From Thermoplasmata archaeon (GTDB taxonomy: Archaea; Thermoplasmatota; Thermoplasmata; Lutacidiplasmatales; UBA184), in assembly GCA_022750155.1 (NCBI GenBank), contig JAKIWG010000006.1, positions 34,008 through 98,007 on the forward strand: 64,000 nucleotides of DNA, in the 5' to 3' direction. Both the position numbers and the translations under genes were made by a program. The notes under the pieces were generated by a model. The model saw only the letters and a list, made by a program, of their open reading frames with translations. It had not been told where the DNA came from and did not search any database. Below are positions 1 to 10,026 of this stretch, in pieces. Every line of letters starts with the position of its first letter. Within the stretch, counting starts at the first letter, position 1.

Positions 1-933
1 ATTGGACGTGTAGGCGAACCTCCCTCCCTCGGCGATGGCGACCCAGCACGCGGCCGACTGGTGGTCCGGGACGGTCCCGCTGATCACCGAGACGCCTGCG
101 GTCCCGGAGACGGCGTATGAGGAGAGGGCGCCGGGGCCCGCGTCGCTCACCACGAGGTGGCCGTTCGGGGTGAACGCGAACCCGTACGGAGTGCTGCCGT
201 TCGAGGGGGTCGTCGTCGGTCCCGTGGCGTAGCCCCGCGAACCGACTGCGTACGTGTCGAGGAGGCTCGTCGCTTTCTCGGTCACAACGAGCGCCTGCCC
301 CCCCGGACTGAACGAGACCTGGGCGGCCCCGGTCGCGTTCGGCGAGCTCAGCGGCCGGTGGGAGCCGGGGAGAGCCGCAAGATGGCCCGACGACGACAGC
401 CAGAAGCCTGCGATATCTCCGGCCACCGTGGCGTTCCCGACATTGAGGACATAGACCAACGAACCGTGGATGGCCAGACTGACAGGGCGTACCCCGCCCG
501 ATGCCGCCCGGTCCATGAACGTGAGCAGGGGGCCCGAGCTGGTTGGGGCGTGGACTCGGAACACGGAGATCTGATTGCTGCCGTCGTCGACGACCAAGAG
601 CCAGCGGTCATTGGCGGTGAGGGCCAGGGCGCCCTGATCTGCGAGACTCGAACCCGAACCGGCACCGTGTGTGGCGAACGTCCCGGCCCTGATTAGCGCG
701 CCGGCGTGCCCGATCCGGTATGCAACGACGGAGTTGCCGCTCGCGTTGTTCGTCATCGTGAACACCGCACTGCCCCAGGCGGTCCCGGAGGAGGCGGGGG
801 CCGGACCCACCAAGGGCGGCGAGCGGGCGAGCGCGACGGTGGGCACGATCAGCAGGAACAGCGCGGACAAGGTCAACCAGACATGGACACTCGGGGGTTT
901 CATGGCGAGCGAGGCACGCGATGCTCCCGTCAT
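1..933 (-). CDS. Secreted lactonase/YncE-like beta-propeller protein, C-terminus truncated by window edge
   Basis: Absent from the ORF track because it has no stop inside the window. Reverse translation from ATG at 933 stays open to base 1: MTGASRASLAMKPPSVHVWLTLSALFLLIVPTVALA..., signal-peptide-like N-terminus, then propeller-like repeats (LALTANDRWLLVVDDGSNQISVFRV, PVSLAIHGSLVYVLNVGN, QVSFSPGGQALVVTEK, PYGFAFTPNGHLVVSDAG). Confidence 0.75.
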   Translation of the reverse strand, partial: MTGASRASLAMKPPSVHVWLTLSALFLLIVPTVALARSPPLVGPAPASSGTAWGSAVFTMTNNASGNSVVAYRIGHAGALIRAGTFATHGAGSGSSLADQGALALTANDRWLLVVDDGSNQISVFRVHAPTSSGPLLTFMDRAASGGVRPVSLAIHGSLVYVLNVGNATVAGDIAGFWLSSSGHLAALPGSHRPLSSPNATGAAQVSFSPGGQALVVTEKATSLLDTYAVGSRGYATGPTTTPSNGSTPYGFAFTPNGHLVVSDAGPGALSSYAVSGTAGVSVISGTVPDHQSAACWVAIAEGGRFAYTSN

Positions 934-1303
934 ACCCCTACGTCAGAACCGCTCCCCAATCGGACCAAACTGCCACCAGTTCCCGGCCAGAGGCCGGCCC
1001 CAACTCTACCCTGGAAATGCGCCCCCGAGGTTCGGGCCGACGATTGGTCGGGCCCGGTAGCAGGGGGCGATTTGAGCGAATCGAATCTTCCGAGGCGGGG
1101 GTCGACCAGAATCCCGCGGCCGAAATGGGCATCACGCTCCGCGCGACGCCAAGGATTCCATGAGGCAAACAAGGGAGAGGACGGACCGCTCACGGTGCGT
1201 CGTATCGGAACGCTTCCCCCGGCCAGCGTTGTGCCTAACTCCCAGAGCCACGGCGCCGGTTACCAAGATCTCATCGCGAGGCGCGTCGAGTACTGGAGCG
1301 GGA

Positions 1304-2041
1304 TTAGTATGCGGCGCCCACGGCCCGGGCCAGGAACCGGTTCAAGGGGTCGAGGCTCTTGCATTGGGCGACGAACCGGTCCTCGAACCCCGGCGCAATG
1401 ACTTCGGAGTCCTTCATGGGAAGTCCCGAGGTGAAACCCTTGCGCTTGAGGTCGCTCACGAATGGGTGATCGGGGTCGAATCCCGGGGGCGGGCGTTTTA
1501 GCGATTCCCCCTCGACCTCGGGAACCGACGCACGGACTTTACGCCACTCCGGGGTCCGGTCCACGATGGAGTGCCGGATCTGGTCGAGCATCGCCTTCTC
1601 GGGCTGCCACATTCCGGCGTATACCCAGGATTCCGACGGCGCGAGGTGAAGGAAGAAACCGGGGAGGTGTTCGGCCCCCTCGCGAGTCGCTTCGTGCATG
1701 AAATGGATCCCGACCGAAGTCCGATAGGGACTCTTGTCCTTCGAAAACCGAGTGTCCCTGTAGATCCGCATGATCGAGCCCCCCACGGGCCGCGGGTCGG
1801 CGAGGAGGTGCCGGCTCACCTTGCCGAGCTTTGGGCCGACGCTCCGGACGAACGCGAGCGATGGCGCTTGGACCTGCTCCAGGTATCGGCTCTTGTTCGC
1901 GTTGAACCACCCGCGATCATTGTTCTTCGCAAGCTCACGCAGGAACCGGAAGAACTCCGACGAAAAGCCGCTCTTCGCTACGGGTTCAACGTCCATGGGA
2001 GCACCCCCGGGGTTCACCTGGGAGTGCGAATGGACGTTCAT
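1304..2041 (-). CDS. DUF2461 family protein
   Basis: 245 aa; FxxFLRELAKNNDRGWFNANKSRY and RIYRDTRFSKDKSPYRTSVGIHF motifs typical of DUF2461. Confidence 0.85.
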   Translation of the reverse strand: MNVHSHSQVNPGGAPMDVEPVAKSGFSSEFFRFLRELAKNNDRGWFNANKSRYLEQVQAPSLAFVRSVGPKLGKVSRHLLADPRPVGGSIMRIYRDTRFSKDKSPYRTSVGIHFMHEATREGAEHLPGFFLHLAPSESWVYAGMWQPEKAMLDQIRHSIVDRTPEWRKVRASVPEVEGESLKRPPPGFDPDHPFVSDLKRKGFTSGLPMKDSEVIAPGFEDRFVAQCKSLDPLNRFLARAVGAAY

Positions 2042-2056
2042 CGACCGTACTAATCG

Positions 2057-2310
2057 TCAATGTCCGGGGGAGCCGGGCGTGGGAAACATCGGGGCGAACG
2101 GCCGGGCATCGAAGAGGACGGTGATCGACTGGATCTTGTCGTCCTGTACGTGGTGCCACTCCGCGACCAGGGCGGTGCCCGCTGGGGTGCTGGTCACGAG
2201 ATCGTACCACATGCAGACGTCTTTGCCATCCACGAACACGTGGCGGATGTCCACGCGCTCGACCATTCCATGCAGTCGCTTCAGTGACTCGAGGTAGGGC
2301 TCTGGACGGT
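2057..2310 (-). pseudogene. SnoaL/NTF2-like protein, N-terminally truncated remnant
   Basis: In-frame peptide PEPYLESLKRLHGMVERVDIRHVFVDGKDVCMWYDLVTSTPAGTALVAEWHHVQDDKIQSITVLFDARPFAPMF matches the C-terminal half of SnoaL-like proteins; no canonical N-terminal half or start upstream in frame. Confidence 0.55.
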
Positions 2311-2466
2311 CGAGAGGTACGATACCATCTCACGCCTCGCGGCGAAGACGCGATCTTCATCCTCCTCGCGTTTCTCCGATACGGAACCCTTCACGGCGCG
2401 GGGACCCAATCATCGGGAGACCTCCCCGAGGCGAGCCGACCCGGCCCTCGGGTCCGACGCGGATAA
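2308..2466 (+). pseudogene. HxlR-type HTH regulator, C-terminal remnant
   Basis: Peptide REVRYHLTPRGEDAIFILLAFLRYG resembles the HxlR C-terminal wing/helix (…YxLTpxGxxLxPvLxALxxWG); the HTH part is absent upstream. Confidence 0.45.
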
Positions 2467-2493
2467 GTAGCGACCGTTTCCTCCACGCTGAGA

Positions 2494-3102
2494 ATGGCGA
2501 CGAAGTTCTGCACGCAGTGTGGAGGGGGAAACCTCCCGCAGGCGAGCTTCTGTCAGTACTGCGGAAGCGCCCTCATGGCCGGGCCGGGCGCACCGCTTGC
2601 CGGCGCCTTGTCCCCCTCGAACAATCCGCCTCCTCCTCCGCCTCCCGGGCCCTGGGGCGGGTCCTCGTACCCGGTCGGCGGGTCCGCACCCCCGAAGCGC
2701 CGGCGGTGGGGATTGATCGTCGTGGGTGCGGTAGTAGCCCTGCTTGTGATTGGGGGAATCGCGTTCCTGTTCCTACCCTCGTCGCCGGACGTTGTCGTGA
2801 CCGGGATCAACTTCAGCTCGCCGGACAACGCGTGCGGGCTCAATGGGCTCGTCGACAATGGGTTCAACGCGAGCAGCGGCGACTCGATCGAACTCACCTA
2901 CGATATCTCCGGAAACAATACGACCGGCAACGCCACCGCCCCCTGCACGATCCATTCCGTTTCGACCTCCACCCCGGGATTCAGCGTGACGGGGGCAGAC
3001 GTCCCCTTGATGGTACCGGCAAACGCTATGCAACTGCTCTCGTTCTCGGTCAATGTGCCGGACTCGGGCTACACCGGAGTGCTCTCGCTCGTCGTCACCT
3101 GA
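2494..3102 (+). CDS. Zinc-ribbon membrane protein (double CxxC ribbon, Pro-rich linker, one TM, extracellular domain)
   Basis: MATKFCTQCGGGNLPQASFCQYCGSAL, then PPPPPPPG linker and TM VVGAVVALLVIGGIAFLFL. Confidence 0.85.
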   Translation: MATKFCTQCGGGNLPQASFCQYCGSALMAGPGAPLAGALSPSNNPPPPPPPGPWGGSSYPVGGSAPPKRRRWGLIVVGAVVALLVIGGIAFLFLPSSPDVVVTGINFSSPDNACGLNGLVDNGFNASSGDSIELTYDISGNNTTGNATAPCTIHSVSTSTPGFSVTGADVPLMVPANAMQLLSFSVNVPDSGYTGVLSLVVT

Positions 3103-3138
3103 TCCCCCGTCGTCGTTCGGCTTCCCCGCGCCCGCGCT

Positions 3139-5952
3139 TCAAGGAACCTCGATTCGCCCCGAGGGGGTTCCATCGTGGGCCGCCTCTGAACGATCCGAAG
3201 CCCCGCCCGGTGCGGATTCGGGACCGGCGTGACCGCCGAGGCTCCCCGTGATTGGACGCGCCCATGGGGTGGTCGGCGGGGGGCTCTTCCCCGACCGCTT
3301 CCGCCCCAGGGGCCCGAAGACGAACCATGCCACCGCCACCCCGACGACCAGGCCGCCGGCCACCAGGAGAATCGACATTGTACTGATCCCTCCAGCCGAG
3401 GAGCCGCTCGTCGGGCTCTGTGCGTACACTATGGTCACCTGGACGGTCTGGCCCTGGACGTAGATCACTCCGGCCGCAACGACCGCCAGGTAGCCAGCCA
3501 CTTTTCCCGCGAGGTAATTGTACGACCCATTCGGGAGGGCGGTGACGACGGAGCTCCCCAACCCTCCGAACACCGTCGAACCGAGGACGATAGACCACTG
3601 GGTCCCCACGGCGAGCCCATACTCGGTGAAGGTGACCGGGAACAGAAACGCCGTGAACAGAACCAGGATTGTGATGTTGGTCCTTTCGTCCAGATACGGG
3701 CCCGCCGCGGGCTCGGCGACGGTGTACCCGGCCACGGTAGGGATCCGGAACTGATAGGTCGCACCCGGGCCGTTCGCTTGGGGAATCACGATGGTCAAAG
3801 CGGGCGAGGTGAAGGTCTGGCCGTTGAGTACTACGGACCACGGGAAGTTGTGGAGGCCGCTCGCAGTGAACGTGAGGGTGTAGCCGAACCACAGGGTGGT
3901 CAGCGGATATCGGTCGATGTTCGAGGCGTTGATCTCAAGGGGGCTGTCCACGAGGCCGTCTGGGTTCGGCCAGACCTGGCCCGGACCCGAGTAGAGGTCG
4001 GGACCCGTGTGATTCCCCCAGTAATTCCCCCCTTCGGGGTAGCCGGCGTCCCAATGGACCACTTGCGCCGAAGGAGGATTCGACCATCCCGCATCCCCTA
4101 CGAAGTTGTTGTGGTACACCCAGACTCCGCTGTTGCCATCGACCATGAAGCCTACCTGGTCGTCGTAAAACCAGTTGCCAGCCGCGGTCGTGTTGACATC
4201 GTCGACGAGCCTCAGTCCCATGGTCGAAAGCGAGCCGTTGTTGTTCAGTAGCTGGAGGTCCGTGCAGTTCGAAATGGCAAGCGCGTCCCCGACATGGGTG
4301 GCATTGTTCTGATCGATGACACTCGCAGACACGAAGGTAGCGAGGATCCCGGTCCCGTTCGCCTGCTGGGTGAATCCCCCGGGATTGTACTGAACGGTGA
4401 GGCCGGAGGAGTGATTGAGCAGCAACCCCACGTTGCCCGCGTGGTCGATGGTGTTGTTCTCGACCACTGCCGAGTTCACCCCAGAGAGGTTGACCGCCGA
4501 GTAGCCTGCGCGGGAGTCGAGGTTGAACTCGAACACCAGGTTCTGCGTTGAATCGGCCTCGATCCCCGCATGGTCCGCACCGGACACGTTGTTGTTTTCG
4601 ACGGTGGCCTGGCTATCGTCAGATAGCCAGACGGCCGCGGGGAGGCCGGCCGAACCAGAGAAATCGTTGTAGGTCACCCTGAGGGTGGAACTGAGGGCGT
4701 CCTGGAACGCAACGGAATCCCCTCGCGCCGCGTTTCCCTCCACGCGGACGTTCCGGTCGCTGCACATCGATAGGGCCGACGAGGAGGTTCGGTTTCCATT
4801 CAACAATAGGTTCGACTGCACGGTGACGTTCGACGAGAACCCAACCCAGGTCGCCACCGAACGGAAAGAAGAGAGGTTGTTCGAGGCCACCACCAGGTTC
4901 GTGGTGTTCCCGACCATGACCGCGTGCTGAGCCCCGGTGAACTGACTGGACGTCAGGCTGACGTTGAGGTCGTGTTCGAGATATGCGCCGGTGGTGAATC
5001 CGGAAAAGGTCTCCGAGGTGAACGTCGCCCCCGTGGTGCCGAGGATGGCTATCCCCTCGATTCCCCCGCTGCCGGTGTTCAGCGATCCGGAGACGGTGTT
5101 CCCATTTTCGACGTGTATGGCCATCTGGCTCAGCGTCAGCGTGTTCGATCGGACGAACGAGAAGGAAACACCCTTCTCAACAATCCCGTGACCAGTCGAG
5201 GACAGTTCGTTGGCTATCAGGTTCACATGGTCTGACCGGAGCACCTCGACCCCCACCGCTGAACCGTTCGCCTGATTCCCCGTGATAGACACCACAGAGG
5301 AATCGACTATCCCTATCGCGTTCCCGCTCGAGTTGGAAAGCACATTGTTGAGGACGCTGACATTGACGTCACCGCCATAGGTGGTCCCGTTCATGCCGGA
5401 GCCTGTATTCCCCACCACGCTGAGGTTGACGGAGTCCTCGGCGTCGACGGACCACCCGGCTCCAGTGAGATGATTTCCGGTTACGACCGCCCCCTGCACC
5501 GCCTCGAGTAGGATTCCTGTGGTGGTGGATTCGACGGAGAGGTTCTCGACGACGAGCCGATCGACGTTGAACCCGATGAAGGCCGCATCCGTGCCATTGA
5601 CTTGGGTCAGTGTCATTCCATTCCCGTTGAGCACGCTACCGTTCCGTTCGTCGAGTATGGACCCTGTGAACGACGCGGTCAGAGTGTAGGTATGACCCGC
5701 TACCTGAATCGGTGCGGAGGCGTTGCTCACATTGCCGTCCGGCAGAATGATCGTCCCGTAGGTCGAAGGATGAATCACGGGCTCGGAGGAAAGCGCACGG
5801 GGCCCCGGGGGGTCGGGACCTTGCGGCGATGTGACGACTCGCAGGGGCTGAAAAGGGGCTGAACCGGACGGGACTTTCGTCCAGGTGTGACCGATCCCTC
5901 CCAACGCCAGGGAGGCAAGGATGAGGGCGACCACAATCGTCGGGGGTCGCAT
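3139..5952 (-). CDS. Large secreted right-handed parallel beta-helix (NosD-like) surface protein with C-terminal TM anchor
   Basis: 937 aa; repeated VVxxNxxxxxxxGIxL/SxxVxIxxNxxxG units, C-terminal TM ISTMSILLVAGGLVVGVAVAWFVFG. Confidence 0.85.
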   Translation of the reverse strand: MRPPTIVVALILASLALGGIGHTWTKVPSGSAPFQPLRVVTSPQGPDPPGPRALSSEPVIHPSTYGTIILPDGNVSNASAPIQVAGHTYTLTASFTGSILDERNGSVLNGNGMTLTQVNGTDAAFIGFNVDRLVVENLSVESTTTGILLEAVQGAVVTGNHLTGAGWSVDAEDSVNLSVVGNTGSGMNGTTYGGDVNVSVLNNVLSNSSGNAIGIVDSSVVSITGNQANGSAVGVEVLRSDHVNLIANELSSTGHGIVEKGVSFSFVRSNTLTLSQMAIHVENGNTVSGSLNTGSGGIEGIAILGTTGATFTSETFSGFTTGAYLEHDLNVSLTSSQFTGAQHAVMVGNTTNLVVASNNLSSFRSVATWVGFSSNVTVQSNLLLNGNRTSSSALSMCSDRNVRVEGNAARGDSVAFQDALSSTLRVTYNDFSGSAGLPAAVWLSDDSQATVENNNVSGADHAGIEADSTQNLVFEFNLDSRAGYSAVNLSGVNSAVVENNTIDHAGNVGLLLNHSSGLTVQYNPGGFTQQANGTGILATFVSASVIDQNNATHVGDALAISNCTDLQLLNNNGSLSTMGLRLVDDVNTTAAGNWFYDDQVGFMVDGNSGVWVYHNNFVGDAGWSNPPSAQVVHWDAGYPEGGNYWGNHTGPDLYSGPGQVWPNPDGLVDSPLEINASNIDRYPLTTLWFGYTLTFTASGLHNFPWSVVLNGQTFTSPALTIVIPQANGPGATYQFRIPTVAGYTVAEPAAGPYLDERTNITILVLFTAFLFPVTFTEYGLAVGTQWSIVLGSTVFGGLGSSVVTALPNGSYNYLAGKVAGYLAVVAAGVIYVQGQTVQVTIVYAQSPTSGSSAGGISTMSILLVAGGLVVGVAVAWFVFGPLGRKRSGKSPPPTTPWARPITGSLGGHAGPESAPGGASDRSEAAHDGTPSGRIEVP

Positions 5953-6201
5953 CGACCTCGTTCTGCCGAGGCCGTGATAAGGTTAACCGGATTGTAGGAG
6001 AGCGACCCACGGAGCGCCAGGTTCCCTGTCCCGAGGAACCCTCGAACCCTTCAGCCTTCCAACGGCGGCCACCGGCGTGAAAAACGTCGGCCAATACGGC
6101 CAAACGAACCTGGGCCTGGGAATACCTGAAAGCTCGATGGAGTATGGGCGTAACTGGAATAGTACATAGTTTCAGTATGCATCGTTAAGTCATCGGAGTG
6201 G

Positions 6202-7242
6202 TTGTTCCGGCTCCCGGGGAGCCTCGTGGAAGGACGGAAACTGCAACTGGCCGGCGGCTCGACCTACGTGGTCTCGCTGCCCAAGAGGTGGGTCACGAAC
6301 GCTGGGCTGAAGGCCGGCGACACGCTCTTCCTGGAGACCCCCGCCGACGGTGCAGTGGTGGTCCGGCATCACGTCGTAGACAAACCCGCGGTCCGCCGGA
6401 AGGTTTTCCACGAGAAGGGGGAGGAGGCACGGGAACACCTGCTCCGCAAGCTGATTGGTGCGTACGTTTCCGGGTTCGGCCTCATCGAGGTCCGCTTCCC
6501 CTCCGAGCGGGGGCCTTTCGTCCGCCGCGTGGCGAGAGAGTTCTGCCGACTCGTGATCGGCCCGGAAGTGATCGAGGAAAGCCGGGGCAGCCTGGTCATC
6601 CAGGACCTCTCCGACGCCACCGAGCTCAGCGCCGAGAAGTGCCTCCGGCGGATGCACCTCACCGTTCGAGCCATGCTGGAGGACGCCATCCTGGCTCTCA
6701 AGACGTCCACCTCGGCCCTCGCCCATGACGTCGCCCAACGCGACCAGGACGTGGACCGACTGTACTGGATGGTCGCCAAGCAGTACCACCTGACCCAGAC
6801 CTCTTCCAACGCCGGGGCGGATCGGTCCGCCTACCTGGCCGGCCACAGCTATCGGTTGGTGGCGAAGCTACTGGAACGGATCGGCGATCATGCCGAGCGA
6901 ATCGCCGGCACCTTCTCCATACTCACGACCGGCAAGGCGATCGATCCGAAGCTGACCAAGGACCTCGATGAAGCCACGGCGTCTGCCGTCGCGATTCTCG
7001 ACAAGGCGTTCACGGCGTTGCTTCAGGGCGACGTCGACGGTGCCAACGATGCCATCGACGATCGGGCTGAACACCAACGGCTGATCGATGCCCTCTCCCA
7101 CCGGGTGGCCACCCGCAAGGGCGAGGAGCTCCTCGCACTCGGCACCGTGGTGGACAGCCTCGGCCGAACCGCCAGCTATGCGGCCGACATCGCCGAGCAG
7201 GCGATCGATCTCGCGGTTCTCATGACCCCGGAAGCGGGCTGA
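6202..7242 (+). CDS. AbrB/SpoVT-like plus PhoU domain protein (phosphate regulator family), paralog 1
   Basis: EGRKLQLAGGSTYVVSLPKRWVTNAGLKAGDTLFLE (AbrB-like) followed by PhoU-like helical repeats; TTG start. Confidence 0.8.
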   Translation: MFRLPGSLVEGRKLQLAGGSTYVVSLPKRWVTNAGLKAGDTLFLETPADGAVVVRHHVVDKPAVRRKVFHEKGEEAREHLLRKLIGAYVSGFGLIEVRFPSERGPFVRRVAREFCRLVIGPEVIEESRGSLVIQDLSDATELSAEKCLRRMHLTVRAMLEDAILALKTSTSALAHDVAQRDQDVDRLYWMVAKQYHLTQTSSNAGADRSAYLAGHSYRLVAKLLERIGDHAERIAGTFSILTTGKAIDPKLTKDLDEATASAVAILDKAFTALLQGDVDGANDAIDDRAEHQRLIDALSHRVATRKGEELLALGTVVDSLGRTASYAADIAEQAIDLAVLMTPEAG

Positions 7243-7284
7243 ACGGAATCCTCCGTCCTGTCGAAAGCGCCAGGGACCGGTGGG

Positions 7285-8370
7285 CTATCCATCGGATTCG
7301 GCCGTGGTACCGGTTGAGCCTCTGGCGGATGTCGGGGACTGGGACGTCCGGCGGAGGAAGGAGCGTCGGGCGGGCGGAGGCGTCGAGGCCGGCCCGGGAG
7401 CGGTCCCCCCAGAGGTCGGCACCATGTTTTCCTCGGTCCCCTCGCCCGAGGGACGCTCGGACTTGCGCGCGGCAAGCGCCGACCTGACGATCTCCCCGTC
7501 GACGCGATAGGCGCGGTGTTCCACCCCGTATTCGATCGACAGGTCCGCGATCTCAAGAATTCGGCGCGGATTCCCTCCCGCGGCCTCGGCGATGATCGCG
7601 ACCGCTTCTTTGTCGAATGGATAGAGCGGGTCGATCTCCTCGACCACTCGCTTGCCGAGCAGCTTCTTAGCGAGGAGCAGGGCCGCCTCATCGGCGGTCA
7701 TTTTCGGCACGAAGAACGTCCGGTTGATCCTCGAGGCCAGCGCAGGCCGGTTCTTGATGATCCAATCGAGGTACCCCTGATAGCAGCCGAACATCACGAG
7801 CACACCGGGCTTGATCGAGTCGAACACCTCTTGGAGAGTTTTCCCGAATGCATCGAGCTCCGGTGTCTTCGACAGGTTATGGAGGTCGTTGAGCAGGAGA
7901 ACCGCCGGTGCGTTCTCATTGAGAGCCAGTCCGATGGTCTTGCCGGCCTGAATCGGGTCGTACTTCTCGTCGGAAACCTTCTGCAGCGCGGTAACCTCTC
8001 GAAACCAAGCCGGATAGCTGAACCCCTTGGGAACCCCCGCGAGCTTGGCAGCCTTCAGTATCTCGCCCGCGAGCCCCCGAAGGATCCAGTTGGTCTGAGA
8101 GGTCACGTCGAAGTAGACTGTGAACGTCTTTCTCTCGCGCGCCTCAGCGGCCGTGAGGAGGAGGCGCTCGGTCTTCCCTGTCCCGTGGGAACCGACGATG
8201 GCGACGACCACCCGATTCTCCCGCTCCCAGATCTCGTCGCGGATTGCCTGCAGGTTCTGGTCGATGTCCAGATTGACATGATACACGCCGATGTCCTGGA
8301 GGCTCTCGCTAGCCAATTCCCGAAACGGGTTGCTGGTGAGGCCGTATCGTTCGAAGGTCGAGATCGGCAT
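7285..8370 (-). CDS. AAA+ ATPase (ORC/Cdc6- or ExeA-like)
   Basis: Start MPISTFERYGLTSNPFRELASESL; Walker A VGSHGTGKTERLL, Walker B-like VLLLNDLHNLS. Confidence 0.75.
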   Translation of the reverse strand: MPISTFERYGLTSNPFRELASESLQDIGVYHVNLDIDQNLQAIRDEIWERENRVVVAIVGSHGTGKTERLLLTAAEARERKTFTVYFDVTSQTNWILRGLAGEILKAAKLAGVPKGFSYPAWFREVTALQKVSDEKYDPIQAGKTIGLALNENAPAVLLLNDLHNLSKTPELDAFGKTLQEVFDSIKPGVLVMFGCYQGYLDWIIKNRPALASRINRTFFVPKMTADEAALLLAKKLLGKRVVEEIDPLYPFDKEAVAIIAEAAGGNPRRILEIADLSIEYGVEHRAYRVDGEIVRSALAARKSERPSGEGTEENMVPTSGGTAPGPASTPPPARRSFLRRTSQSPTSARGSTGTTAESDG

Positions 8371-8384
8371 GGAACGACCGTGGG

Positions 8385-9014
8385 TCAGAGGACCCGCCTC
8401 CGGAGGTCGATGGCCAGCCGCTTGCCATCGAACTCGTAGTAGATGTTGCGGTCGATGAACTTTCCGTCCATCCACTTCGGGATGCGCAAGTACCTCACAA
8501 TCCCCTCCGGCCCCTCCTTGCTATGGAACTGGATAACGCCGTCGGCGAGGTGCATGGCGACGGCCTCGGATTGGGCCTCGAACATGCCCCGGTCCGTGGC
8601 CAATACGATCGTAGTTCGCTTCTCGTGGCAGAGCGCGCGAAGGCGGCGAACGAGGGCCGCGAAGCTAGGCCCGGGCAGTTCAAGGGTGAGGAAGGAGAAC
8701 GAATCGACGGCCAATAGACCCCCATTCGCCCCGAACTCTCCCAGATTGTCGAGTGCGTCCCGCTCAAAGATCTCGAGCTTGGGTTCTCCCCACGGGTCGA
8801 GCTTCCCCTCCGTCACCAGGAGTTGCTGCAACTCCTCCCGGTCCCTGGAGATCACGAATGTAACGGGATGCTCCTGCCGTAGGGCGGCGAGAGCCAACTT
8901 GCGCACGAAAAAACTCTTTGCTCCGTCGGCCCCGGACTCGATGACCACAAGACGCGCGTCGGCAAGCTCAGGAATGATGGTGTCGAGGCCGGGAACCTCG
9001 ACGGGAATCCCCAT
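8385..9014 (-). CDS. RecA/KaiC-superfamily (FlaH-like) ATPase with degenerate P-loop
   Basis: Start MGIPVEVPGLDTIIPEL; VVIESGADGAKSFFVRKLALAAL, GGLLAVDSFSFLTLELP. Confidence 0.65.
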   Translation of the reverse strand: MGIPVEVPGLDTIIPELADARLVVIESGADGAKSFFVRKLALAALRQEHPVTFVISRDREELQQLLVTEGKLDPWGEPKLEIFERDALDNLGEFGANGGLLAVDSFSFLTLELPGPSFAALVRRLRALCHEKRTTIVLATDRGMFEAQSEAVAMHLADGVIQFHSKEGPEGIVRYLRIPKWMDGKFIDRNIYYEFDGKRLAIDLRRRVL

Positions 9015-9132
9015 GCGGCGCGGAAGGGTGCATGGCCCATAAGGCTGGCATCGGTAATGTATGAGTCTCCCCGGGTATCTACGCAAACTATGGTGGGGAG
9101 CTACTTTTACTCACCGAGCCCGTGGTTCGGCC

Positions 9133-9942
9133 ATGTCCAAGTTTCGTCACGATTCCCGGGCCCTATCAGAAATCGTGGGGTCCCTCATGCTCGTCCTCAT
9201 CGTGGTCGTTGCCGCCACCGCGTTAGCGGTGTTCGTTCAGAGCTACCAGAAGAACCTGCAGGCGGAGCAGGCATTGGCCCAAGCGAAGAGTTTGGAGTCG
9301 TTGAAGGTCCTCCGAGTGGCCCCAACCGAAAACGGGACGAACGGAACGTGGGCGACCCTGAATTTCACCGTCGCGAGCCTGTACGTGAACCCGTCGACGA
9401 TCACCGGAGTGAGCATCAACAACATGCCCGTCAGGAACTTCACCGCGCTCCACCTCAACCTGGCCTCTGGGAACTGGACCGCGGAGGTCGTCGCGGCGGG
9501 GGGGCAGTTGACGCTCTACCCCAGGGAACAGGTCTACCTCCAGGTCGACGGGCAGGGCGGGAACCTCTCGTCGTTCTACTCCCAGTCGTTGAGAGTGCCC
9601 ATCTCGGCGTCGATCAGCGTCCAGATCCTCACGGCTTACCAGAATGTCTTCTCGGGGTTGTTCATCCCCCCGACGGCGATCGCTCTCGTCCAGACGCTCC
9701 AGACCTGGAACTCGAGCGCCATGAGCTACAACCAGACCCCCCTGCTCGATGGAAGCAATTCATTCCAGCCAGGAAATGGGACGATTGTCGCGTGGTCTTG
9801 GAACATCACGCCGGGGAATATTCTTCTGTTCGGTGAGAAACAGGTGGCGCGGATGTTGAATTCGGTGACACACTACACTATCCGGTTGACGGTAACGAAC
9901 GCCGAGGGGCTACAGGGCATCGACTCGATCAGGTATGTCTGA
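9133..9942 (+). CDS. Archaeal type IV pilin-like protein with C-terminal PKD-like domain
   Basis: MSKFRHDSRALSEIVGSLMLVLIVVVAATALAVFVQSYQ is a class III signal/archaeal pilin N-terminus; C-terminus DGSNSFQPGNGTIVAWSWNI...YTIRLTVTNAEG. Confidence 0.85.
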   Translation: MSKFRHDSRALSEIVGSLMLVLIVVVAATALAVFVQSYQKNLQAEQALAQAKSLESLKVLRVAPTENGTNGTWATLNFTVASLYVNPSTITGVSINNMPVRNFTALHLNLASGNWTAEVVAAGGQLTLYPREQVYLQVDGQGGNLSSFYSQSLRVPISASISVQILTAYQNVFSGLFIPPTAIALVQTLQTWNSSAMSYNQTPLLDGSNSFQPGNGTIVAWSWNITPGNILLFGEKQVARMLNSVTHYTIRLTVTNAEGLQGIDSIRYV

Positions 9943-10026
9943 CGGCAACCTTTCCCGAAGCGGGTTCAGCCATCACTGGGACCGCCGACCTGGCCGGACT
10001 GGCGCTTTCACAGGAGCCGCCGGACC

